Positions 1 to 8,887 of a stretch of 64,000 nucleotides of DNA are shown one piece after another. The stretch covers positions 124,001 to 188,000 of the forward strand of contig BQMJ01000053.1 in the NCBI GenBank assembly GCA_025991245.1, in the 5' to 3' direction. Under the pieces are notes generated by a model. The model ran no database searches and had not been told where the DNA came from. It saw only the letters and a program-made list of their open reading frames with translations. This DNA is from Galdieria partita. Taxonomy: Eukaryota > Rhodophyta > Bangiophyceae > Galdieriales > Galdieriaceae. Made by a program: the position numbers and the translations under genes. Each line of letters begins with the position of its first letter. Within the stretch, counting starts at the first letter, position 1.

Positions 1-228
1 AACAGACCACCTACGTGGATAACCCAAACCACTTGGAGGAGAGCGTCGGAAACATATGCAAGGAACTTTTGAATGACAAGGTTGCAACTTGTAGCTGTTG
101 AAGTGAACAAACATATGACGAAAGGATCACTTGGATAAAAGAGGCGCCAAATGTTGTAGAAAAATGCAATCTTCCTATGGATGGAATAACAACTTTGGCC
201 AACTTCAATTGGGAGGATTTGTTGTTGT
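1..228. other. Upstream region of SF3A1, no gene assigned
   Basis: No reading frame here is convincing. It probably carries the 5' leader and promoter of the downstream splicing-factor gene and perhaps the end of a neighbour outside the window. A TTTGGCGC-type E2F-like element lies on the minus strand at about 143-151. Confidence 0.4.
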
Positions 229-2082
229 GTGTTGGGTCGGAGGAATAAGACTCTGATGAATATTGTCGAGAATAGAAACCAACAGCAACCACTTTCTAGT
301 TTGCAAACTGTAAACTATGCTGGAGAAAGGGTGCCTCCTGACTTGGAGAAAATTATAGAAAAAACAGCAGTATATGTAGCCAAGAACGGTAGCTCCTTTG
401 AAGCGAGAGTATTGGAAATGAACCGAAATAACCCCAAATTCTCCTTTTTATTGGATAGTGACCCCTTTCATAGTTATTATTTACAAATATTACAAGAGAA
501 AAGAAGATATTTTACTGGACCACCGACGACACCAACTTCAAGCACGATGACAGGTATGGACCTTCAGCAGTCCACAACGGTCCCAGAATCGAGTCAACCA
601 AACGTGAGAGGAGAGTTCATAGCAGAAGCTGCTCCTGCAGTATCTAAAGCAAAACTTTCAGAACGAAAGGCTCAAGCAGCACGTCCCATTCCCACACAAC
701 CTCCACCTGAAGATGTATTTACTGCTCAAGTACCCGAAGAACCACTTCCAAACCCAGTGGATGTTGAAATTATAAAGTTAACTGCCCAGTTTATAGCTCG
801 TAATGGTAGAAGTTTTTTGCAAGAGTTACATTCGAAGGAATATCGCAACCCTCAATTTGAGTTTTTGAAACCTACACATCCTTATTTCACGTTCTTTCAA
901 CGTCTAGTGGATGCTTATTCAGTGGTGATTGCTCCTGATGATCAAATGTTGGAAAAAATGAAGGAATCAGCTCATTCTTTAGGAAAGATAATGGAAGACT
1001 TGTATTATCGTGTAGATTGGGAAATATTACAAGAAGAAAAGAAAACCGAACAAAACAAGAGTGCAATGGAAAGGGTACAAATGCAGATGATCGACTGGCA
1101 TGATTTTGTGATTGTGGAGACGATAGATTTGGATGAACGGGAGACCAATTTACCAGCGCCTGTAAAAAATAACAGCATTGGATATTCATCATGGCCATCA
1201 ACTGAAATGATGAATGGAAACCCAAGTCAACCTAATATGGAACAAGATGATATGGAAATGGATCTGCAAGAAGAAGAAGAAGAGGAAGTAGAAGTTACTA
1301 CTTATACCGATATTCCAGTAGATAAGATAAGAAAGGATTATCGACCCAGAACATCACTTTCTAATACCGAAAATAGCCAGTCTATTGAAGTTACTCTACC
1401 TAGTGGGCAACGAGTTCCAGTAGATCGTGCAAATGAAAGTATCAAGATGGAATTATTGGATCCAAAGTACAAGGAAGAACGTCAAAGGGCTGCTGAGAAG
1501 AACAAATATCAGAATTTAGCATCCGATGCAGAAGTAGCCATGAATTTAGGGAGGCTTTCTGATCAGAAACTGGATATTTATAATAGAGCAGATTTACAAA
1601 ATGTGATGGCAGAACGAAGAACCATAACGGAAGAGAAAAAGTCTGGAGAGTCTATGGAATGGCAAGTAAAAGCTCCAGAGCCAACTGTTCAACCCAAACC
1701 TTCTTCTTTATTATGGGGAACGTCCTCGTATTGGGATAAAGGAGGAGAGGAGAATACTTCCCAATTGGATAATATTTCTTCAGGAGGTCAAGAAGATAAT
1801 TCAGACGAAGGAATTCAAGTTCATGTTCGAGTACAATCACACAACAATCAAGAATGGAATTTACGTGGTCAAACGATATCTTTACAAGTTCCTTATCAAG
1901 CCACTCTTCTGGATCTCAAAAGCACTTTAGCTCCGTTGGTGAAATTGGCTCCCAATAAGCAAAAAATTTCAGCAGACAATTTTGGTTATTTAAAGGATAA
2001 TCTTTCCTTGGCAGATTATCAGTTTTATGATGGTATTGTCATGTATTTAGAAGTCAAAGAACGTGGAGGAAAGAAGAAATAA
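229..2082 (+). CDS. SF3A1: Splicing factor 3A subunit 1 (SF3A1/Prp21-like)
   Basis: Subunit of the SF3a complex of the U2 snRNP, needed for prespliceosome formation in the nucleus. The 617-residue uninterrupted frame has two SURP (SWAP) modules, at about residues 35-90 (VPPDLEKIIEKTAVYVAKNG) and 174-232 (IIKLTAQFIARNG), each followed by the NPxFxFL signature. A central charged region contains a run of glutamates near residue 350, and a ubiquitin-like fold fills about residues 529-617, ending in a basic GGKKK tail. This order is that of SF3A1. No intron is needed. The first methionine (229) is used; M10 at 256 is an alternative. A spliceosome gene fits a genome in which almost every neighbour has introns. 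Confidence 0.93.
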   Translation: MLGRRNKTLMNIVENRNQQQPLSSLQTVNYAGERVPPDLEKIIEKTAVYVAKNGSSFEARVLEMNRNNPKFSFLLDSDPFHSYYLQILQEKRRYFTGPPTTPTSSTMTGMDLQQSTTVPESSQPNVRGEFIAEAAPAVSKAKLSERKAQAARPIPTQPPPEDVFTAQVPEEPLPNPVDVEIIKLTAQFIARNGRSFLQELHSKEYRNPQFEFLKPTHPYFTFFQRLVDAYSVVIAPDDQMLEKMKESAHSLGKIMEDLYYRVDWEILQEEKKTEQNKSAMERVQMQMIDWHDFVIVETIDLDERETNLPAPVKNNSIGYSSWPSTEMMNGNPSQPNMEQDDMEMDLQEEEEEEVEVTTYTDIPVDKIRKDYRPRTSLSNTENSQSIEVTLPSGQRVPVDRANESIKMELLDPKYKEERQRAAEKNKYQNLASDAEVAMNLGRLSDQKLDIYNRADLQNVMAERRTITEEKKSGESMEWQVKAPEPTVQPKPSSLLWGTSSYWDKGGEENTSQLDNISSGGQEDNSDEGIQVHVRVQSHNNQEWNLRGQTISLQVPYQATLLDLKSTLAPLVKLAPNKQKISADNFGYLKDNLSLADYQFYDGIVMYLEVKERGGKKK

Positions 2083-2112
2083 AACTCCTCTTTTGGGGGT
2101 CTCATACTGAAT

Positions 2113-2797
2113 ATGGTGTATCATGAAACGCAAAAATTTCAATATTGTGCTATACACGCTGTCAATGCTTTGTTAGGTTATGCTGCGTTTACAGTACAAG
2201 TGAGTATGTTTTGGTTATTCTCACTTGGCCAAGTTTCAAGTGGATAGGACTTTGAACAAGTAGCCAAGCAACTTGGTAAGGAGACGGGATATGTTGGACA
2301 GCCCTATCGGTAAAACTTGCGTGGGAAGGAATCATCAAGTGACTAACTTTTTAAAGAAGTTTATTGGGTTTAGGTGACTATGACGTCAACGTGATTGGAC
2401 GTATATTGCAATGCAAAGGATTAGAAATCGAATGGCAAGATAAACGTGTCACTCCACAGTTGGAAAGATTTCATGAACCTCATATTGTTGGTTTACTTAT
2501 CAACGGTAAGGAGTGATGGTTATGTGTCGCCACAAGGAATCACAGAGTTGTGAATATATAGTTTATATACGTCGATGGTGGCGCTTTTGGGGTTCCAGTC
2601 GACATTGGAGTACTATCAAACTTATACAAGACAAATACTATTGGTTGGATTCTTTCAATCAGTCTCCCATAGTTTGGACAGAACCTTGTTGCGTTGAACA
2701 CTATCTGCAACAACTTTTGCTTCAAGATGGTGAGTTGTTGTGGATCAAGCAGATTGAACAAGATCGTTCACTCCACTCTTGTAACCGATGGGTATAA
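2113..2797 (+). CDS. Josephin-domain deubiquitinase (JOSD1/2-like)
   Basis: Predicted cysteine protease that removes ubiquitin. I assembled four exons: 2113-2199, 2248-2309, 2357-2505 and 2562-2797, with introns of 48, 47 and 56 nt (GT-AG). The first exon reads MVYHETQKFQYCAIHAVNAL, with the Josephin catalytic Cys in QYCAIH. The third gives GDYDVNVIGRILQCKG and EWQDKR, very close to the JOSD1/2 signature. The last has the catalytic His in RHWSTIKLI and the Asp/Asn position in YYWLDS. The product is about 177 residues, close to JOSD2, with no ataxin-type UIM tail. It begins 30 bp after SF3A1 and ends 20 bp from the convergent SSB gene. Splice sites are inferred from frame and motif continuity. 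Confidence 0.88.
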
Positions 2798-2816
2798 TAA
2801 CTCCTATAAAGTCATA

Positions 2817-3312
2817 TCAACAATCGTCAGAAAAAGTTGAGTTAGTGTTTCCAAAACCTTTTCTATCCCACCCTACAACTATTTCATACCAAGCTTCCAG
2901 TTGATGGCGCCACGACATGGCCATTCTTTTTCTCAAACTACCTTCGATATACAAACGTTTCCTATCTCTCCTACGTGATTCGAACAGAATTCATTGAATC
3001 ACACACTTACCCTTTAGAAAGTAATTGATCGAGTTGCCTGTCATCAGCGTTACCATATACACATATAGAGTGCCACTCGATGTCATCCCATGAGGAACCG
3101 TAACGTGTGACAAACGGAAACTTCCAAATACCGTTTTGTGAACTACAATCGTCATCTTTTATTGTAGTACCAAAGAGACAACCTACTGTTGAAAAGAAAT
3201 CGCAAAAGTAGGCTGCTGCGCGACTATACCCATCAAAAACACTCGACTCCAAGTCATTCACTCGTCTCTGCACAATGAGATTTTGGACGATTGTGCTTTG
3301 TTTCATATTCAT
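2817..3312 (-). CDS. Mitochondrial-type single-stranded DNA-binding protein (SSB)
   Basis: OB-fold protein that coats single-stranded DNA during organelle DNA replication. The frame NGIWKFPFVTRYG, then DIEWHSICVYGNADD, LLSKG and RLYIEGSLRKR matches the SSB core order (NGxxxxxFxVAT, TEWHxxxxFGxxAE, KGxxVxVEGxLRxR). The last part lies in a second exon after a short GT-AG intron whose donor follows LLSKG near 3009; the stop is at 2817-2819. The N-terminus is uncertain: the only upstream Met (3312) lies inside the 3' end of the neighbouring transporter, and a further intron around 3185-3240 is possible. It ends 20 bp from the convergent Josephin gene. Whether it serves mitochondria or plastid cannot be told. 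Confidence 0.72.
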
Positions 3313-4711
3313 CTACCGATTTCCAAAATAGATCATCTTCTTTTTCTAAAGATATTTTGGTCCAATCAGGTATACAACAATAAGTTACTAACAATCCAAC
3401 AACGGCAATGCCTCCTGCAACTAAAAAGTCAGCTCTGTATCCTGACTGAGAAGAAGAAAAGGCATTGGCTATGGGCAAAAAGAATTGGACTCCTACAATA
3501 CCACCCACTTTTCCAAAAGCTGCAGATATACCATAACATGTCGAACGAATAACTGTAGGATATACTTCAGAAGGTATCAAATAAATAGGAATGACCAATA
3601 AGATTTGAAACATTCCTTGAAAGATATACAACACTAAATAAGCAGCCGGTTTACCATAAAGAAGAGGATAAAGACCACCAATGAGGAACAAAGTCACTGC
3701 ATAAGTAAAGAATCCAAACATCAGAATGTTCTTTCTTCCTACTCGATCGATTAGAAAAGCAGCTAAATAAGCCATCGGTATCCAAGCCATATTCACCAAT
3801 TGATAATAAGCAATATGCATCAGAGAGCTTCCTGTTACATTGGCCAATATATCGGCACCAAAGGTTAAAAAGGAAAAGTATATAGAGTCCATAAGAAACC
3901 AAGTCAAACAAGTTCCTACAAGACGCCATCCAAAGGAACGAATCACAACAATCAACGGAAAACGACGACGAATGGATTTGTCTCTTTCATATAAACGAGA
4001 GTTTTTCATACAAAGCCGAAATACAAATACGATAGATGCAGGAATGATGACTAATCCAATAGATATTCTCCAAGTAGGCTCCAATTGAGACGATTGTGTA
4101 CCAAATATATGCAAAAGAATGATTTGTACAACCGTAACCACATTTTCTGCAACCATTTCTATACACGGCCCTAACAACGCGATCCTTCTTCCTCTCTTCT
4201 CCACTGATAACGCATCTCCATCTTCACTATTTGTCGGCATACAACAGGGATATTCCCCTCCAGAACCAACACCACTAAGACCTCTTCCAATAGTAAGTGC
4301 CCAAAATAGACCTTGAATGGAATTATTGGCTCCCATAGCAGCTGTAGCTAGGATAGCTCCTAGAATAATCAACGTGGAAGTAATCAATAAAGATACCTTT
4401 CTGCCAAAGTAATCGGCAATAATACCAAACAACAGCTGTCCAACTAAAACTCCATATAACAGGGCGTTGTTGACTCTCGTTTCCACAGACTGAGTATAAT
4501 ATTGGGTATATTCTATACTCCATATTACGTTGAGAAGAGAAATAACGTTGTACTGATAGCCTGTGCTGATGAATCCCAAACTGCAACCAAATAGGTTGGC
4601 TTTGGTGGCAGATAAGGATCTCAACGAAAACCAGCGAGTTGTACGTGAATACCAAGAAGGTTCTTTATCTTCTAAAGAGATTCTTATATCACTTTGACTA
4701 GTATTATCCAT
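3254..4711 (-). CDS. Major facilitator superfamily transporter, phosphate/sugar-H+ symporter type
   Basis: Predicted 12-helix membrane symporter of 485 residues in one exon. Signature elements are DYFGRK in the loop after helix 2, the glycine-rich GVGSGGEYP of helix 4, a long charged central loop and IDRVGRKN after helix 8, as in the Sugar_tr branch. The GGEYP motif and the position of the charged loops resemble Pho84/PHT1 phosphate:H+ symporters and SLC22-like carriers, so the substrate is uncertain. The N-terminal 30 residues are hydrophilic. It lies 16 bp downstream of the lipase gene on the same strand, and its 3' end overlaps the predicted 5' end of the SSB gene. Confidence 0.82.
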   Translation of the reverse strand: MDNTSQSDIRISLEDKEPSWYSRTTRWFSLRSLSATKANLFGCSLGFISTGYQYNVISLLNVIWSIEYTQYYTQSVETRVNNALLYGVLVGQLLFGIIADYFGRKVSLLITSTLIILGAILATAAMGANNSIQGLFWALTIGRGLSGVGSGGEYPCCMPTNSEDGDALSVEKRGRRIALLGPCIEMVAENVVTVVQIILLHIFGTQSSQLEPTWRISIGLVIIPASIVFVFRLCMKNSRLYERDKSIRRRFPLIVVIRSFGWRLVGTCLTWFLMDSIYFSFLTFGADILANVTGSSLMHIAYYQLVNMAWIPMAYLAAFLIDRVGRKNILMFGFFTYAVTLFLIGGLYPLLYGKPAAYLVLYIFQGMFQILLVIPIYLIPSEVYPTVIRSTCYGISAAFGKVGGIVGVQFFLPIANAFSSSQSGYRADFLVAGGIAVVGLLVTYCCIPDWTKISLEKEDDLFWKSVDEYETKHNRPKSHCAETSE

Positions 4712-4727
4712 AAAGTAGAGTGGTTGT

Positions 4728-6236
4728 CTATCCGTTGAAAGTGTTTTGGAGTTGTGACAACTCGTCGGTTAACGGATGATCCTCATCAACAGCAACGGAA
4801 TAACCGTTGATGGATTGTGAAGCGTCAGTTGAATGACTCGCAATCCATTGAGAAATCGCTTTGGCATAGTTTTCAGGTAAATGATCCATCAACATACCTT
4901 TCAATCCAATAATTTCTCTCAATTGTTGTCTCGTTATCGTAGAAATGGAATAAATATGACCAACATCATGACTACATATCATCATACAACCCTTTTGGGT
5001 TCTCATCTTCTTTTGTAAATGATAAATAATGCCACCTACAAAGAGTCTTTGGCTTTCATATGTCTCATCTGAAGGATGTTCTAAAATAGAAGCATCCAAA
5101 TGAATCCAACTAGTCCAACCTAACCACAATGCTAAACGTTGAAAGGAATGATATCGTTTGGCAATTTGACAAGCACGAAAAAACCTCCGTAAAGCAGGAA
5201 TACTCAATCTAGGAACAATATCGTTATTATGTACAAATGAAATAACAAAAGAGTTACAAGCTTCCGCTAAAGAATCACTCAAAACAGGAGGAGGACCAAA
5301 AGCATAACATTGCAAGTTGTCACAAATATTTCTTTCTCTCAATAATATACTCAATACCATCGCACAACCAGCTCCTAAAGAATGTCCTGTTATTATCAAT
5401 CGATAAGAGGGATATGATTCACAAGCTTCTCGTAAAATGGGTTCCATGATTTGAGTCAATTTCTGTGCTGAACGAAGCATTCCATTATGTACACAACCAT
5501 GAATAGTATTCTCAGCAAGAGTTATTTTCAAAGGTTCGTTAAGTCCATCCAAGTCAGTAAGTGCGTCAGCAATACTCAAAGTGCCACGTACGGCAACTAC
5601 AATAGACAATGCCAAATGATCATAACAAATATAATATGCTGGAAAATAAGTATCAGCTTTGAATTTTTGGGCAATGATGTCTTTAGAGTGCACTCCAGTA
5701 CGAAGAAATATCACCCATTGAGGAGTTATTCCTAAGATAGCCTGGGAAGGTTTTTCAATCGCAAATAATAAAGGCCCAAATACTGCTTCTGCGTGTTGCA
5801 TCCAACGTTTTGCTTGTTTCAGAATATCCAAAGGTTTGTTTTCAATAGACTTTGACGGTTCGGTTTGTCGATGAGAAGAAGAGCTCTGTATTCTCTTATA
5901 TACTTTGACCCCCAAAATCCAATCGTCTGGTAACAAGTCTTGAAATCCATTTCCCACTATCAGACTAGAAAAGTGTGTAATGGCTTGTTTTCGTTCTTCT
6001 TTTTGGTTGTCTTTTTTCCACAAGTCACATTGGAAACAACATAGGCAACAGAAACGACGAAGACGCTTTTCATAAAGGGCTCTTAACTCTTCTTCGTTAA
6101 CAATTGTTTCTTGTTCTTGGTTGGAAATAGTTTCGCGTTGTTCTTGAATATCACTTTCTCTTAAATAAACAGCTTCAGGAGGTGAAGGAGAAAAAGATGA
6201 TAAGACTATGCTCTTATCATCATTCTCCTTGGCCAT
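4728..6236 (-). CDS. Class-3 lipase, sn1-specific diacylglycerol lipase-like
   Basis: Alpha/beta-hydrolase predicted to cleave acylglycerols, 502 residues in one exon. The nucleophile elbow GHSLGAG has its Ser at about residue 286. The catalytic Asp is probably in VHNNDIVPRLS (about 335), and a candidate His lies in CSHDVGHIY (about 418). The strand before the elbow (VVAVRGTLSIADALTDL) matches the lipase_3 oxyanion region. A cysteine cluster RRFCCLCCFQC at about 60-70 could be palmitoylated or membrane-proximal, but no clear transmembrane helix is seen, unlike animal DAGL. It is head-to-head with the aminopeptidase gene, whose first exon starts 59 bp away. Confidence 0.82.
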   Translation of the reverse strand: MAKENDDKSIVLSSFSPSPPEAVYLRESDIQEQRETISNQEQETIVNEEELRALYEKRLRRFCCLCCFQCDLWKKDNQKEERKQAITHFSSLIVGNGFQDLLPDDWILGVKVYKRIQSSSSHRQTEPSKSIENKPLDILKQAKRWMQHAEAVFGPLLFAIEKPSQAILGITPQWVIFLRTGVHSKDIIAQKFKADTYFPAYYICYDHLALSIVVAVRGTLSIADALTDLDGLNEPLKITLAENTIHGCVHNGMLRSAQKLTQIMEPILREACESYPSYRLIITGHSLGAGCAMVLSILLRERNICDNLQCYAFGPPPVLSDSLAEACNSFVISFVHNNDIVPRLSIPALRRFFRACQIAKRYHSFQRLALWLGWTSWIHLDASILEHPSDETYESQRLFVGGIIYHLQKKMRTQKGCMMICSHDVGHIYSISTITRQQLREIIGLKGMLMDHLPENYAKAISQWIASHSTDASQSINGYSVAVDEDHPLTDELSQLQNTFNG

Positions 6237-6295
6237 TCAAAAGAGAAATTGGTTAACAGCTGTCCTTTTGAGTTCTCCATTGGACAGTCGTTGGC
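6237..6295. promoter_or_regulatory. Bidirectional promoter between lipase and leucyl aminopeptidase
   Basis: The 59 bp between the two divergent start codons must hold, or lie inside, both promoters. No TATA box or known operator was recognised. Confidence 0.35.
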
Positions 6296-8248
6296 ATGAA
6301 ACTCGTACCACAACGTTCTCGAGTTGGTGTTACTTGGGTGGTGGGTTCGTTTCTTGTCAGCTCACATAGTCTGTGGAAACAGTTTTCTAAAAGGTATGTA
6401 CACACGAGTATAGGTTTGAAAAGATTCCATTGTATGATTGATACAACCGGTTATTAGCTATACTTGTAGGTTGATTTGTCAAAGAATCCTTCAGTCAAGA
6501 GAGGGTCGACGAGGAATATATTGTCAAAGACCGTCTCGTTTGTTGCGTTATTTTGAGTTTCGCAAATCATCTATTTCTCGTTTATATCGGACAAATAATC
6601 ACTGTGTTCATTGGAAGATGCAACACCATTCTGTGCAACAAGTAGTAGAAAACGATCATCGTTTTCCAAGAAATATACAAATTCGTTCAGATAAAGTCAC
6701 CAACTTTGGTGGAGATTGGCTAGTTCTTGGTTTAGAAGAGTCACCCAAACAACAACAGGATGAAGTTTGTTCCTTACCTTCCGCACTAGTGGAGCAATTG
6801 GATAAGCAACAACAGGAAGCAATCTATTCTCTTCTAAAAGAGGTAAGAGTTGGGATGGGTTCTCGAGTTGTTTGGAAAAATAAAAAACTGTTTAGACCCG
6901 CTTCCAAGGCAAGTTGGGAAGTAATCAGTATCAACGAATATTTCTACCTGGTGTGGGTATCCGATATATTGCATTGTTTGGACTCGGTAAAATAGAAAAT
7001 GGCAACCATACAATGATAGACGTCATTAGGAAATTGGGTGGATTCATAAGTCAAGTTGCTCTTCAGTATAAGACTTGTACAAGTGCAGGAGTTTGGACCT
7101 CGTTGTCTTCTTGGACACCAGACCAAGTACAGGCATTATTAGAAGAGGTTATGCTTGGTTTATACAAGGATGATCGATTCAAAGGTACTCCAGAAGAGAC
7201 TGACTCGCCTTGCATCAATGAAATTTGTTTACTTCATGAGACCAAAGTTCATTCATCTCTAGTCACAAAGGCTAAGAGTATGGTCTCCGGTATTATTATG
7301 ACTAAGGAGTTGGTATTTGCTCCAGCCAATCGAGTCACTCCAACCTTTCTATCTCAAGTCGCTATCCAATTAGCCCAACATTATGGAATGGAATATAAAA
7401 TACTGGACAAGGAACAATGTCAAAAGATGAATATGGGTTGTTATTTGGGTGTTGCACAAGGATCCTCTGAACCTCCCAAGTTTATCCATTTAAAATATTC
7501 TCCTCCTCAAGGACCAGTAAAAAAGAAGATTGCTTTGATAGGAAAAGCGATTACTTTTGATTCAGGTGGTTATAATTTGAAAGCAGGAGTTGGTTCTATG
7601 ATTGAATTGATGAAATTTGATATGGGAGGCTGTGCTGCTGTTTTAGGTGCTGCCAAAGTTATTGGAGAGTTGAAGCCTCATCATGTACAAGTCGATTTCA
7701 TTGCAGCTTCCTGTGAGAATATGATATCAGGAAATGCTTATCATCCAGGTGATGTCTTACAAGCTTCCAATGGAAAGACAGTAGAAGTGATCAATACAGA
7801 TGCAGAAGGAAGACTTACATTGGCTGATGCTTTGGTTTATGCAGAACAAACGGATACATTTGACTGTATTATCGATGTGGCCACATTGACAGGCGCCATG
7901 ATTATCGCACTAGGAAATGAATATGCCGGTTTTTGGGCCAATCAAGAGGAATTGGCTCAACGTATTGAAAGTGCTTCCAAACGTTATGGTGAAAAACTGT
8001 GGAGAATGCCTCTGGTCAATGAGTATATGGAATCCCTAAAGAGTAAGATTGCAGACTTGAAGAATGTTGGTGGAAGAGCTGGTGGTTCTATTACTGCTGC
8101 CTTGTTTTTAAGAGAATTTGTGAAACAAGCTCCTTGGGCACATATTGACATAGCAGGTACTGTATGGAATGAGAAACAATCAGTAGCTACAGGTTTCGGT
8201 GTGCGTACTTTGGTAGAGCTTTGTGAAAGTTTTTCACGGGAACAATAA
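6296..8248 (+). CDS. Leucyl aminopeptidase, M17 family
   Basis: Two-metal exopeptidase removing N-terminal residues, normally a hexamer. I join three exons, 6296-6393, 6470-6842 and 6896-8248, giving 607 residues. The introns run from GTATGT to TTGTAG and from GTAAGA to TTTAG, and both joins restore frame. Metal and active-site elements are in order: GKAITFDSGGYNLK, then KFDMGGCAAVLGA, then the family signature NTDAEGRLTLADAL, then the C-terminal NVGGRAGGSITAALFL. The N-terminal 60-70 residues are basic and Ser/Arg-rich, consistent with a mitochondrial or plastid transit peptide. If the first small exon is wrong, the Met at 6438 is the alternative start. It is followed 75 bp later by the E2 gene on the same strand. 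Confidence 0.92.
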
Positions 8249-8323
8249 AAGTCAAAATGATTTGACCAAGAAAAAAAGATTTTACGGATTGCGCGCCCAA
8301 AATTGAAAAGTTTGGCTTGTTGA
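8249..8323 (+). promoter_or_regulatory. Promoter gap before UBE2T with E2F-like site
   Basis: The gap contains GCGCGCCCAAAA at 8291-8302, on the opposite strand TTTTGGGCGCGC, resembling the E2F/DP element TTTSSCGC. It lies about 22 bp before the ATG of a predicted DNA-repair E2, a class often under E2F control. The assignment is by motif only. Confidence 0.35.
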
Positions 8324-8800
8324 ATGGATCGTTTCCAATCTGCGGCTTGGATAAGAGTCAAAAAGGAATTAGAACAACTATATTCCAATCCTCCAACTGG
8401 TATCAAAGTACAGACCAAAGATGATAGTCTTCATGAGTTGGAAGCAGAAATAACTGGTCCTGAAGACTCTCCCTATGAAGGAGGCCGTTTTCTTCTATCT
8501 ATACAGTTACCTTCCAGATATCCTTTGGAACCACCTCAAGTTCGGTTTATGACCCCTGTATATCATCCCAATATTGATTCAAGTGGTAGAATATGTTTCG
8601 ATGCCTTGAATTTACCTCCCAAAGGTGCTTGGAGACCTTGTTTAAATATCAGTTCGTTGTTGGTCAGCATTCGTTTGTTACTCGTAGAAGCCAATCCAGA
8701 AGATGCTCTTATGGCAGATATAGCTGAAGAATATCGTAAGAATTATTCGCTATTTATGAAAAAGGCCAAAGAGTCCACCCGACAATATCTAATTCCATGA
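8324..8800 (+). CDS. UBE2T: Ubiquitin-conjugating enzyme E2, UBE2T-like
   Basis: E2 enzyme of 158 residues in one exon. The UBC fold shows the HPN motif (PVYHPNID), the catalytic Cys in GRICFDAL eight residues later, and LPPKGAWRPCLNISSLLVSI. That combination, with 'LPPKGAWRP' just after the active site and NPEDALMADIAEEY downstream, is what distinguishes UBE2T from other E2s. UBE2T partners FANCL to monoubiquitinate FANCD2 in interstrand crosslink repair. Length equals the UBE2T core without the extended animal tail. No introns. Confidence 0.9.
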   Translation: MDRFQSAAWIRVKKELEQLYSNPPTGIKVQTKDDSLHELEAEITGPEDSPYEGGRFLLSIQLPSRYPLEPPQVRFMTPVYHPNIDSSGRICFDALNLPPKGAWRPCLNISSLLVSIRLLLVEANPEDALMADIAEEYRKNYSLFMKKAKESTRQYLIP

Positions 8801-8887
8801 ATACAACAAGAAGAAACAAAACCAAGACTAGCTAAATAAACCCAACATAATATTCGTGATTCTCATTGCACAAATGCTTTTTGTTTT

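Noticed and set aside
11-292. Minus-strand frame of 93 codons overlapping the SF3A1 start
   Set aside because: Low-complexity Ser-rich product with no family likeness, opposite a clear gene.
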